Shown: positions 1-6,600 of the stretch, piece by piece
Layout: each line of letters begins with the position of its first letter
Position numbering within the stretch: position 1 is the first letter of the stretch
Source: Kofleriaceae bacterium
GTDB taxonomy: Bacteria; Myxococcota_A; Polyangia; Haliangiales; Haliangiaceae
Direction: 5' to 3'
Assembly: GCA_016763395.1 (NCBI GenBank)
Contig: JAESTW010000728.1
Coordinates: 1 to 7,692 of the forward strand
DNA: 7,692 nt
Notes under the pieces: model-generated
Database searches by the model: none
What the model was told of the DNA's origin: nothing
The model's input: only the letters and a program-made list of their open reading frames with translations
Program-made: the position numbers and the translations under genes

Positions 1-1536
1 GCCTCTCGCGTAACTTCCCTGAAGTACAAATGGAATGATGCGTCATGGAACGAGCAACAAAAGCCAGCGCCACACACCAGCGCCATCTCGGCGTACGAAT
101 TTCACCTAGGATCGTGGAAACGCAACGATGCCGGTGAACACCTCTCCTACCGGGAGATAGCGCCATTGCTCATCGCCCATGTAAGTGCCTTGGAGTTCAC
201 CCACGTAGAACTCATGCCGGTGACAGAACATCCCTTCTACGGCTCCTGGGGATACCAAGTCACCGGCTATTTCGCTGCAACCTCACGCTATGGCAGCCCG
301 CAAGACTTGATGTTTTTGATCGATAGCCTGCATCAAGCCGGCATCGGAGTTATTCTGGACTGGGTTCCTGCCCATTTCCCCGTCGATGCTCACGGTTTGG
401 GAGACTTTGATGGCACGCACCTCTACGAGCACGCCGACCCAAGAGCCGGTTTTCACCCGGACTGGAAGACGTATATCTTTAACTACGGACGCCACGAAGT
501 CCGTTCCTTCCTAATTTCTAGCGCGATCTTTTGGTTCGACAAGTTCCATATAGATGGTCTCAGAGTTGATGGAGTCGCTTCCATGCTCTACTTGGATTAT
601 TCACGCAAAGAGGGCGAGTGGATTCCCAACAAACACGGAGGTAATCACAACCTGGAGGCCATCGCCTTTCTGCAAGAACTCAACACCGCGATCTATAGGG
701 AATTCCCCCATGCTCAAACTATCGCAGAAGAGAGTACCGCGTTTCCCAAGGTAACCCGCCCGGTCGACCAAGGAGGGCTCGGGTTTGGCTTCAAATGGGA
801 CATGGGTTGGATGCACGACACGCTCGAGTACTTCCAGCGAGAGCCCATCCATCGCGCGCATCACCAAGATGACATTACTCGGCGCAACTTGTGGGCGTTT
901 ACAGAAAACTTCGCTCTGCCGCTTTCCCATGACGAAGTGGTTCATGGCAAAGGGTCACTGCTCGATCGAATGCCAGGCGACACGTGGCAGCGATTCGCGA
1001 ATCTGCGCCTGCTTTTCGGACATATGTACGGCTGTCCCGGAAAAAAACTGCTTTTCATGGGGTGCGAGTTCGGACAAACTGGCGAGTGGGAGCACGAGAC
1101 AGAGCTTCCCTGGGCAATGGCGAATCAACCCGAACATGCGCAGATTCAACAATGTGTCACGGAACTCAACAAACTCTATAAAGGCAACTCGGCGCTCTAT
1201 GAACTCGACTGTGAGGCTGGGGGATTTCAATGGGTACACACCCAAGACGCAGACAATTCGATTCTTGTGTACGCCAGAAGAAACAGCAAAGGAGACACTG
1301 TCTACGTAGTAGTCAATGCCACTCCAGAATCGCACAGAGGGTACAGACTCGGCACCCCGACAGCGGGAACGTGGGAGTTACTCTTAGACACCGACAACAC
1401 CGACTTCGGCGGAAGTGGCTATAGTAAACAAGCACGGGTACAAACTCAAGGCGCGCCCAGTCACGGCCACGAGCACAGTGTGGTGCTCGACATTCCTCCC
1501 CTCTCTGCTAGTTTTTGGCAGCTCGCAAGCGATTGA
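1..1536 (+). CDS. glgB: 1,4-alpha-glucan branching enzyme GlgB, 5' end outside the window
   Basis: Branching enzyme of glycogen synthesis (family GH13): it cuts an alpha-1,4-glucan chain and rejoins the piece through an alpha-1,6 bond, in the cytosol. The reading frame is open from base 1 to the TGA at 1534-1536 and gives 511 residues. Full GlgB proteins are about 630-730 residues, so the N-terminal domain and part of the CBM48 domain are missing off the left edge. Visible landmarks in partial numbering are YEFHLGSWKR near 37, HPFYGSWGYQ near 77, region I DWVPAHF (D120), region II GLRVDGVAS with nucleophile D190, region III AEEST with acid/base E243, and region IV LSHDEVVHGK with D311. The C-terminal all-beta domain ends normally (IPPLSASFW). 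All catalytic residues are present and no frameshift is seen. A TTG at 166 lies inside the conserved domain and is not a real start. The gene converges on malQ with a 29-base overlap. Confidence 0.97.
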   Translation, partial: ASRVTSLKYKWNDASWNEQQKPAPHTSAISAYEFHLGSWKRNDAGEHLSYREIAPLLIAHVSALEFTHVELMPVTEHPFYGSWGYQVTGYFAATSRYGSPQDLMFLIDSLHQAGIGVILDWVPAHFPVDAHGLGDFDGTHLYEHADPRAGFHPDWKTYIFNYGRHEVRSFLISSAIFWFDKFHIDGLRVDGVASMLYLDYSRKEGEWIPNKHGGNHNLEAIAFLQELNTAIYREFPHAQTIAEESTAFPKVTRPVDQGGLGFGFKWDMGWMHDTLEYFQREPIHRAHHQDDITRRNLWAFTENFALPLSHDEVVHGKGSLLDRMPGDTWQRFANLRLLFGHMYGCPGKKLLFMGCEFGQTGEWEHETELPWAMANQPEHAQIQQCVTELNKLYKGNSALYELDCEAGGFQWVHTQDADNSILVYARRNSKGDTVYVVVNATPESHRGYRLGTPTAGTWELLLDTDNTDFGGSGYSKQARVQTQGAPSHGHEHSVVLDIPPLSASFWQLASD

Positions 1537-3427
1537 TCGTCGCGAGCCACTCTCGCAATTCCACATCCCGGTGAATTGCCGACTCGTCGCGAACCATTTT
1601 ATGCCGCCAGTTGGGCATCTCCGGTCCTGTTCCCGGACGATTTTGTGGTTCCCGCTCAAGCCATAGGTCTTCTAGGTTGATGAGGAGTCCCGCCACCGAA
1701 GAGGCTGCCAGTTGCTCGGTCCAGCCGCGCATCAAGGTCTCTACGTTCACATCTCTAATCTTGGACTCGTCAAACCAGCCGGCCACCGTTGCAGTATCGT
1801 GAGTACCGAGGCTGGCGATCGAATTGACTGGTGGTTCGGACAACCGCATGCCAGTCGAGTCGCTCTCATCAACGGAGAATTGCCCAACGTAGAGGCGGTG
1901 CATACCAAACTCTGCCATCATTGGACGTACCTCGCCTGGGACTGTGCCCAAGTCTTCTCCAACCAGCGCACAAGAGTTGCGATGCGACTCGATCCGCAAT
2001 ATCGCGTATAGTTCGTCAGCCGGATAGCGCACGTAAACGCCCTCTGCCGCCGAAACCCCGCTGGGAATCCAGTATAGCCGGTGAAGCCCCATGACATGAT
2101 CAATTCGCAACATTCCAGCATGCCGCATGTGAGTGCGCACACACTCGATAAAGTAGTCGTGTCCGCGCTCGCGAGATGCTTGTGGATGAAGCGGCGGCAA
2201 GGCCCAGTTCTGTCCGCCTTCAAACAATCCATCTGGCGGTGCTCCAACATCGACACCTTGGGTAAAGCTCTCGCTGTAGTTCCACACGTCGTAGGACGAG
2301 CCTGCCGCCCCCACGGACAGGTCCAGGTACAAGGTACAATCTTTGTCCGCCAATTTGACAAACTCTTCTTCTAGCGCAATTTGCACAAAGGCATGGTAGC
2401 GAAAACACTGCAGATCGTAGTCGGCCGGCGAGAGAGTACCTGCCCTTTGCTCCTTCTGCCACGAATGCCAAGTACGCCCCGATGCTTCCATCGCCGCCCG
2501 AAACTCTGCGTACCTACGAAGGCTGGAATTCTCCTCAAGAATTGCAGTAAGAGACTCCCCTCGCTTCTGCCAAGCCTCTTCCGCAATACACCAAAGAGCA
2601 GCGCGTTTGTGAGCACTGGCGGCGGCGTAATCCACCAGTTGCAGCTCTCGAAGGCGCAAGCCTTCTGCCTTGTGCTCCGCCGATTTGAGAAGAGTGCGTA
2701 GCGCCGGACAATCATACTGAGTCTGGAGGCTGTCGATGTCGAGATAAATCTCGTTCCAGAACAATCGGCTCATTGGTGAATAGGGACTTGTCTGAAAGTC
2801 CTCTCGATAGTTTGCGGCGAGCAGCGGCACCGTCCCCAAAAAGGAAGCGCCCTGCTGGCGAGCCCAGTCCATCATTCGTCCCAATGCTGCCAAATCTCCA
2901 ATGCCCCAATCCCGATCGTGCCGCAGTGCATAAGTCGGACAGAAAAAGCCCCAAGCACGACTACCGTCCGGAGCACCATAGGCTCGCGCTGGCGCAACCA
3001 GTACCCGAGCGTGAAGCGTGGAATCGGCGATGTGGACATCTAGATCATGATAGCCGGGCGGCAGCTCTCCAAGCGAGATTGCATAGCCCCCTTCTTCATC
3101 GAGCGCGCCCTCGTAGTTCCGTGTGATTCCATCTTCAACGCGAAGCAGTGCTTCGAAACGTTGGCCGGCAATTCCACAGAGTCGGGCGATCGAATTCTCC
3201 GGGCTGCCAACGATGCACGGAGCGAGTATTCTCTGGGGAGCGTGTGTCCGGTCATCTAGGATCGCCCGGGCCTCGGCAGCGCATTGGATTTCGATTCCCA
3301 GCGCTTGCAGCACCTTGATGATCACATCGGGCTGGGCACTCTTCGCACGGCCCAAACCATCGACATACTCTGTATCGATTCCGCAAAGGGTAGCGAGAAC
3401 GAGCAAGTCGGCCTGGTGGTCTGTCAT
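1508..3427 (-). CDS. malQ: 4-alpha-glucanotransferase (amylomaltase) MalQ
   Basis: GH77 disproportionating enzyme: it moves maltodextrin segments from one alpha-1,4-glucan to another and releases glucose, in cytosolic maltodextrin and glycogen breakdown. The predicted protein is 639 residues from the ATG at 3425-3427. The frame stays open upstream to a TTG at 3475, but the added 16 residues look unlike the family. The ATG puts the typical start (LATLCGIDTEYVDGLGRA) at the N-terminus. An N-terminal beta-rich region of about 150 residues precedes the barrel, as in E. coli-type MalQ. The barrel begins near WGFFCPTYALR (158) and includes SPYSPMSRLFWNEIYLD (about 214-230). Catalytic residues visible are D443 in LRIDHVMGLHRLYWIP, E491 in VGEDLGTVP and D544 in LGTHDTATVAGW. 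The C-terminus carries NRPGTGPEMPNWRHKM, also diagnostic. No strong Shine-Dalgarno precedes the ATG; GAG lies about 13 bases upstream. Pairing with glgB supports a role in glycogen turnover. Confidence 0.97.
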   Translation of the reverse strand: MTDHQADLLVLATLCGIDTEYVDGLGRAKSAQPDVIIKVLQALGIEIQCAAEARAILDDRTHAPQRILAPCIVGSPENSIARLCGIAGQRFEALLRVEDGITRNYEGALDEEGGYAISLGELPPGYHDLDVHIADSTLHARVLVAPARAYGAPDGSRAWGFFCPTYALRHDRDWGIGDLAALGRMMDWARQQGASFLGTVPLLAANYREDFQTSPYSPMSRLFWNEIYLDIDSLQTQYDCPALRTLLKSAEHKAEGLRLRELQLVDYAAASAHKRAALWCIAEEAWQKRGESLTAILEENSSLRRYAEFRAAMEASGRTWHSWQKEQRAGTLSPADYDLQCFRYHAFVQIALEEEFVKLADKDCTLYLDLSVGAAGSSYDVWNYSESFTQGVDVGAPPDGLFEGGQNWALPPLHPQASRERGHDYFIECVRTHMRHAGMLRIDHVMGLHRLYWIPSGVSAAEGVYVRYPADELYAILRIESHRNSCALVGEDLGTVPGEVRPMMAEFGMHRLYVGQFSVDESDSTGMRLSEPPVNSIASLGTHDTATVAGWFDESKIRDVNVETLMRGWTEQLAASSVAGLLINLEDLWLEREPQNRPGTGPEMPNWRHKMVRDESAIHRDVELREWLATINRLRAAKN

Positions 3428-3476
3428 TGCGCAAATGCTACTCTTTTTTGGGGGCGAGACACTGCGATGCTGCAAG

Positions 3477-3490
3477 CTTCCTTCGGGAAG
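3477..3490 (+). promoter_or_regulatory. UUCG-tetraloop hairpin in the malQ/aldehyde dehydrogenase spacer
   Basis: The 101-base divergent spacer (3428-3528) contains CTTCC-TTCG-GGAAG, a perfect 5-bp stem closing a C(UUCG)G loop, one of the most stable RNA tetraloops. A G-T and an A-T pair can extend the stem outward. It starts 52 bases before the dehydrogenase ATG and would lie in its 5' leader only if transcription starts upstream of it. No T-run follows, so it does not look like a terminator. The folding is seen in the sequence; any regulatory role is inference. I found no convincing -35/-10 pair in this spacer for either gene. Confidence 0.3.
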
Positions 3491-3528
3491 TTCTGGCCAA
3501 AATTCGCAGCGCCCGCTACTCTACAGCC

Positions 3529-4929
3529 ATGTCTGAAGCAAAGGTGGTCCCCGCCCCAACAATTAGTGCAAGTCAGGTCGTAGCAGAACTTCGCGCGTCG
3601 TATCGAAACTCAAAAACCAAGAGTCTGGGCTGGCGCATGGCTCAACTAGCATCACTGCGGCGAATGCTGGTAGAAAACGAGGAGTCCATTAGCAGCGCGA
3701 TTGCCCGCGACCTGGGAAAGCCTCGCTTTGAGAGCTACACCACTGAGATTTCCTTTCTGATTGCCGAGATCGACCACTCTCGCAAGCACCTGGCCAAGTG
3801 GATGAAACCAACCCGGGTAAAGAGCAGCCTAGTCGTGCAACCGGCGAGCAGTAAGATCTACAAAGACCCCTTGGGAGTTGTTCTGGTGATAGGCGCCTGG
3901 AATTACCCTTTGCAACTCTCACTTGGGCCGGTTATCGGCGCGATTGCTGCGGGCAACTGTGTCGTCGTCAAGCCCTCAGAAGTTTCCCAGCATACTTCGG
4001 AGATCATGGCCGGACTCATGCCCCACTACATGGACCAAGATTGTGTCCGGGTCGTCGAAGGTGGCATTCCCGAAACGACCGAGTTACTTGAACAAAAATG
4101 GGATTACATTTTCTACACCGGCAATGGCCATGTTGGGAAAATCATCTTGGCTGCGGCGGCCAAACATCTAACACCAGTCACCTTGGAGCTCGGGGGTAAA
4201 AGCCCCGCGATCGTAGACAAAGATGTCGACATCCGAGTCGCCGCCAAGCGCATTGTCTGGGGCAAGTTTACAAACGCCGGACAAACCTGTGTTGCCCCCG
4301 ACTATATTTTGGCCCACGAAGAGATACACGATCGCCTGGTCGAAGCGCTCAAGTCAGCGATTTTGGAATTCTATGGCGACTCCCCAATTGAATCGGACGA
4401 CTACGGGCGAATCATCAATGAGCGACATCACTCACGCCTGGTCAAACTCCTAGAGAGTGGCACAATCGCCCACGGCGGCCGTCACGAAGCCTCAGAGAAA
4501 TACATAGAGCCGACCCTGCTCACTGAAGTCACTGCCGACTCTGCGCTCATGAGCGACGAAATATTCGGACCGCTCTTGCCTATCCTCAAAGTGTCGTCGG
4601 TTGATGAGGCTATCGAATTTATCAACGAGAGACCAAAGCCCCTGGCCCTCTATGTATTCACCAAGAACAAGCAGGTATCACAACAAGTGATTGCCAACAC
4701 CAGTTCCGGTGGCGGCTGTATCAACCACGTACTGATCCACCTTATTGTTCCCGGACTACCCTTTGGCGGAGTCGGCGAGAGCGGCATGGGCGGCTACCAC
4801 GGCCAACACAGCTTCGATCTCTTCACGCATCACAAATCCATTCTGGACAAGCCGACACTCATCGATCCTTCCCTGCAGTATCCGCCCTACAACGACTTCA
4901 AGAAGAAAATTCTCAAGCGCCTGCTGTAG
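3529..4929 (+). CDS. Class 3 aldehyde dehydrogenase (NAD(P)-dependent, ALDH3-like)
   Basis: Oxidises aldehydes to carboxylic acids with NAD(P)+. The predicted protein is 466 residues, the usual length for bacterial class 3 enzymes such as fatty- or coniferyl-aldehyde dehydrogenases. Motifs: GAWNYPL with N125, VKPSE with K148 for coenzyme binding, FYTGNGHVGK replacing the common FTGS loop, LELGGKSP with general base E220, FTNAGQTCVAPDY with nucleophile C254, EIFGPLLPI with E344, and PFGGVGESGMGGYHG near 411. The C-terminal YPPYNDFKKKILKRLL is typical of the class, with no hydrophobic anchor, so a cytosolic enzyme is expected. The frame is open back to a TTG at 3427, but the 34 extra residues are not family-like, so the ATG at 3529 is chosen; no strong Shine-Dalgarno supports it. 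It is divergent from malQ and convergent with the BolA gene. The substrate cannot be read from the sequence. Confidence 0.95.
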   Translation: MSEAKVVPAPTISASQVVAELRASYRNSKTKSLGWRMAQLASLRRMLVENEESISSAIARDLGKPRFESYTTEISFLIAEIDHSRKHLAKWMKPTRVKSSLVVQPASSKIYKDPLGVVLVIGAWNYPLQLSLGPVIGAIAAGNCVVVKPSEVSQHTSEIMAGLMPHYMDQDCVRVVEGGIPETTELLEQKWDYIFYTGNGHVGKIILAAAAKHLTPVTLELGGKSPAIVDKDVDIRVAAKRIVWGKFTNAGQTCVAPDYILAHEEIHDRLVEALKSAILEFYGDSPIESDDYGRIINERHHSRLVKLLESGTIAHGGRHEASEKYIEPTLLTEVTADSALMSDEIFGPLLPILKVSSVDEAIEFINERPKPLALYVFTKNKQVSQQVIANTSSGGGCINHVLIHLIVPGLPFGGVGESGMGGYHGQHSFDLFTHHKSILDKPTLIDPSLQYPPYNDFKKKILKRLL

Positions 4930-5013
4930 TTGAGCCTAGGTTACCCCAGTTAGACACTCACGCGATGACGCGGGTAGCCGATACATTAGGTAGCAGCCAG
5001 CTATAAGGTGATT

Positions 5014-5030
5014 CGCCCCTAGGGCGTTTT
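5014..5030 (+). terminator. Candidate intrinsic terminator for the aldehyde dehydrogenase transcript
   Basis: CGCCC-CTA-GGGCG followed at once by TTTT: a 5-bp GC stem with a 3-base loop and a short T-tract, about 85 bases after the dehydrogenase stop. It overlaps the last codon and stop of the convergent BolA gene. The T-tract serves only the plus strand; on the minus strand the stem is followed by AATCACC. The stem is short and the T-tract only four long, so strength is uncertain. The rest of the 89-base convergent spacer (4930-5018) shows only a weak 4-bp CGCG stem at 4961-4972. Confidence 0.4.
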
Positions 5031-5276
5031 GGTAACCATTGAGTCAACGGCGTGCACGGGCGCGTCGTTGCCACTCATCAAATGAGCTATCGCACTGTAA
5101 ACGAGTCGCTGCGACTGCAACATGTTTTTTCCCTCAAACAAAGACGACACAACCTCAATAGTAAAGTGACCGCCGCCCCCAGCCACTTGCACGACTGCCC
5201 CTTCCAACGCATCACAAATCGCTTTGTTGATGGCCTCGGGAATGTTGTTTTCGACAGTTTTGAGATGTATGGACAT
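5019..5276 (-). CDS. BolA family protein (BolA/IbaG-type iron-sulfur metabolism factor)
   Basis: Small cytosolic class II KH-like-fold protein of 85 residues. BolA-family members partner monothiol glutaredoxins in iron-sulfur cluster handling, and E. coli BolA also binds DNA as a regulator. Family features seen are VQVAGGGGHFTIEVVSSLFEGK (29-50, with H37), the RLVYSAIAHLM helix (57-67) and PVHAVDSM with H75, matching the conserved C-terminal cluster-ligand histidine, then TKTP at the end. The frame is open upstream to 5489, but that 71-residue extension is antisense to the hydrolase gene and unlike BolA, so the ATG at 5274-5276 is used. No Shine-Dalgarno is visible; a TATAAC box lies 6 bases before the ATG. 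I cannot separate the BolA and IbaG subgroups with confidence, and no glutaredoxin gene is adjacent in the window. Confidence 0.92.
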   Translation of the reverse strand: MSIHLKTVENNIPEAINKAICDALEGAVVQVAGGGGHFTIEVVSSLFEGKNMLQSQRLVYSAIAHLMSGNDAPVHAVDSMVTKTP

Positions 5277-5282
5277 AGCCGA

Positions 5283-5288
5283 GTTATA
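5283..5288 (-). promoter_or_regulatory. Candidate -10 box of the BolA gene
   Basis: On the minus strand TATAAC (5 of 6 to TATAAT) ends 6 bases before the BolA ATG. If used, transcription would start at or next to the A of the ATG, giving a leaderless or nearly leaderless mRNA, which fits the absence of a Shine-Dalgarno. No good -35 hexamer stands 16-18 bases upstream. The box overlaps the left copy of an 18-base direct repeat. Confidence 0.3.
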
Positions 5289-5303
5289 GGGGATTGCATC
5301 GCA
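5286..5303 (+). repeat. Direct repeat copy 1 in the BolA/hydrolase spacer
   Basis: ATAGGGGATTGCATCGCA at 5286-5303 matches ATAGGGGATGCTATCGCA at 5332-5349 in 15 of 18 bases; only the middle three differ (TGC against GCT). The copies are 46 bases apart start to start, with identical orientation. Copy 1 overlaps the candidate -10 of the BolA gene and ends in TTGC-ATC-GCAA, a small inverted repeat (5294-5304). A paired operator is possible; this is inference. Confidence 0.55.
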
Positions 5304-5331
5304 AAAGAGAAGGGTTGCCCGAAGATTGTAG

Positions 5332-5349
5332 ATAGGGGATGCTATCGCA
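5332..5349 (+). repeat. Direct repeat copy 2, overlapping the hydrolase ribosome binding site
   Basis: Second copy of the 18-base repeat. It contains AGGGG (5334-5338), the probable Shine-Dalgarno of the hydrolase with 10 bases to its ATG, and its last base is the A of that ATG. Binding of a protein here could affect hydrolase translation or transcription, while copy 1 covers the BolA promoter area. Confidence 0.55.
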
Positions 5350-6158
5350 TGGCGCACACTCCAAACAGTCCCGTTCTCAGCTATACCCGCACCGGTGATA
5401 CGGGGCCCAAAGTCATCTTGATCATGGGCTTTGGCATGCGCGGAAGTGCGTGGAAGCCGCAAATCGACGGGCTGGGAAGCAGCTGCCAACTCGTAAGTTT
5501 TGACAATCGCGGGGTTGGGGAAAGCGACGCCATCGACGAGGATATGTCGATGCTCGACATTGCCAAAGATGCCTCTCGGATTCTAGACGCCCTGGATTGG
5601 CATAGTGATGTTCACGTGGTCGGTGTGTCGATGGGCGGTATGGTCGCTCAGGAATTGCTGCTCTATCAGCCAGAGCGTTTCGCCAGCCTCTCGCTTATCG
5701 CCACCCACGCCGGCGGAAAAACCAGTTGGCTTCCTCCCGCCAAAGGCGTTGTCCGATTTCTCGCCACGCAATTTAGCTCGGACAAAAACCGCCAAAAGAC
5801 ACTCGCGCGCTTGCTCTACCCCAAAGCATTTCTATCCACCTGCAATCAGGACGACTTGCGCGCGCGAATGAAACTGCAAATCGGAAAACCAGCATCACGT
5901 TCGACCTTGCGCCGCCAGTTGCGAGCCATTCGGAATCATGACACTCGCAGCCGGCTCCCGACAATTTCTCAGCCGACACTTGTCGTCAAACCGGAACTCG
6001 ATATACTTGTACACCCCAAACACAGCGACAGGCTTCATCGCGAACTCTCCCAGGTCTCACTCTTGTCCATTCCCGATGCCGGACATGGCGTTACCTACCA
6101 AAGTGCTGATCTTCTCAATGAGCGACTGCTCAACCATTTCCAATCCGCGGAGCCCTAA
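5349..6158 (+). CDS. Alpha/beta-fold hydrolase
   Basis: Predicted cytosolic hydrolase of 269 residues, with no signal peptide. It has the canonical fold order: oxyanion region IMGFGMRGSAW (25-35), FDNRGVGESD (51-60), nucleophile elbow GVSMGGM (92-98) with S94, ELDILVHPKHS with acid D218, and DAGHG with H246, so the Ser-Asp-His triad is intact. SLIATHAGG follows strand 6, then a short basic helical cap. The overall look is of the 3-oxoadipate enol-lactonase/RsbQ-like esterase group, but the substrate cannot be told. The ATG at 5349 is preceded by AGGGG at 5334-5338. The frame is open upstream to 5052, but that part is antisense to the BolA gene and has no hydrolase features, so it is excluded. 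Stops 4 bases before the next gene, with which it probably forms an operon. Confidence 0.93.
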   Translation: MAHTPNSPVLSYTRTGDTGPKVILIMGFGMRGSAWKPQIDGLGSSCQLVSFDNRGVGESDAIDEDMSMLDIAKDASRILDALDWHSDVHVVGVSMGGMVAQELLLYQPERFASLSLIATHAGGKTSWLPPAKGVVRFLATQFSSDKNRQKTLARLLYPKAFLSTCNQDDLRARMKLQIGKPASRSTLRRQLRAIRNHDTRSRLPTISQPTLVVKPELDILVHPKHSDRLHRELSQVSLLSIPDAGHGVTYQSADLLNERLLNHFQSAEP

Positions 6159-6162
6159 ACCA

Positions 6163-6564
6163 ATGCCATCTTCAAAGACACTCGCCCTTCTTCTATTCCC
6201 CCTTCTTTCCTTGGGCTGCGGCGCTTCAAACTATACCTCTTACACGCCCGCAGAAATCGTCATCGTGTCCAAAGAGGACACTCTCAATACTGCCGAATCG
6301 AGCATGGAAAAGCGCGGACTGGTGGTTATTGAAAAGAACCTCGGACACGGGCTCGTCGCCTCGAAGTGGGAGTTGCAAGGCAAACGTCAGTACAACGTAC
6401 AAGAGCTAATTAGCCCGGTCGGCTCAATCGTCCGAGTCGGCTGCCGAATTCAAAAGCGTATGGACATGCAAGACTGTCCGAGTTCTACCGCGGTGCCGGT
6501 ACTCTTGGTACAGCATGCCAAGGCAATCGCCCACGACATTGAGATGGCCGAAGAAGTTCAATAG
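6163..6564 (+). CDS. Small putative lipoprotein of unknown function
   Basis: Predicted protein of 133 residues that I do not recognise as a named family. The N-terminus has a short basic start, a hydrophobic run LALLLFPLLSL (7-17) and a lipobox-like SLGC with C19, so export and lipid attachment are likely. The -3 residue is Ser instead of the usual Leu, which lowers certainty a little. The mature part (about 114 residues) is mixed alpha/beta-like, with an AESSMEKRGLVVIEKN segment (44-59), then ASKWELQGKRQYNVQELISP and a second cysteine pair, C94 and C105, that could form a disulfide. The ATG at 6163 has CGGAG about 10 bases upstream, inside the end of the hydrolase gene. The 4-base gap to that gene indicates co-transcription. 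A longer open frame back to 5938 only shadows the hydrolase. It converges on the barrel-protein gene, 36 bases away. Confidence 0.85.
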   Translation: MPSSKTLALLLFPLLSLGCGASNYTSYTPAEIVIVSKEDTLNTAESSMEKRGLVVIEKNLGHGLVASKWELQGKRQYNVQELISPVGSIVRVGCRIQKRMDMQDCPSSTAVPVLLVQHAKAIAHDIEMAEEVQ

Positions 6565-6600
6565 GAGCCGGACACCTGTTCCGTGCCCCTGGTTTCCGCT

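Noticed and set aside
785..1309. A 174-codon open frame inside glgB in another frame
   Set aside because: The glgB frame holds the conserved catalytic motifs; this is a shadow without a domain or start signal.
1918..2361. A 147-codon minus-strand open frame inside malQ
   Set aside because: It lies in the GH77 catalytic region in a different frame and has no recognisable motif.
3427..3528. Extension of the aldehyde dehydrogenase to a TTG at 3427
   Set aside because: The 34 extra residues are not family-like, run through the intergenic hairpin, and the TTG overlaps the malQ start codon.
4939..5037. GGTTACC and GGTAACC as an inverted repeat flanking the convergent spacer
   Set aside because: It is only 7 bases, 85 bases apart, and each copy is nearly palindromic itself, so chance is likely.
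5052..5348. Upstream extension of the hydrolase frame, 99 codons
   Set aside because: It is antisense to the BolA gene for most of its length, has no family features, and the ATG at 5349 has a Shine-Dalgarno and gives the normal N-terminus.
5277..5489. Upstream extension of the BolA frame, 71 codons
   Set aside because: It is antisense to the start of the hydrolase gene and unlike any BolA N-terminus; BolA proteins are about 80-105 residues.
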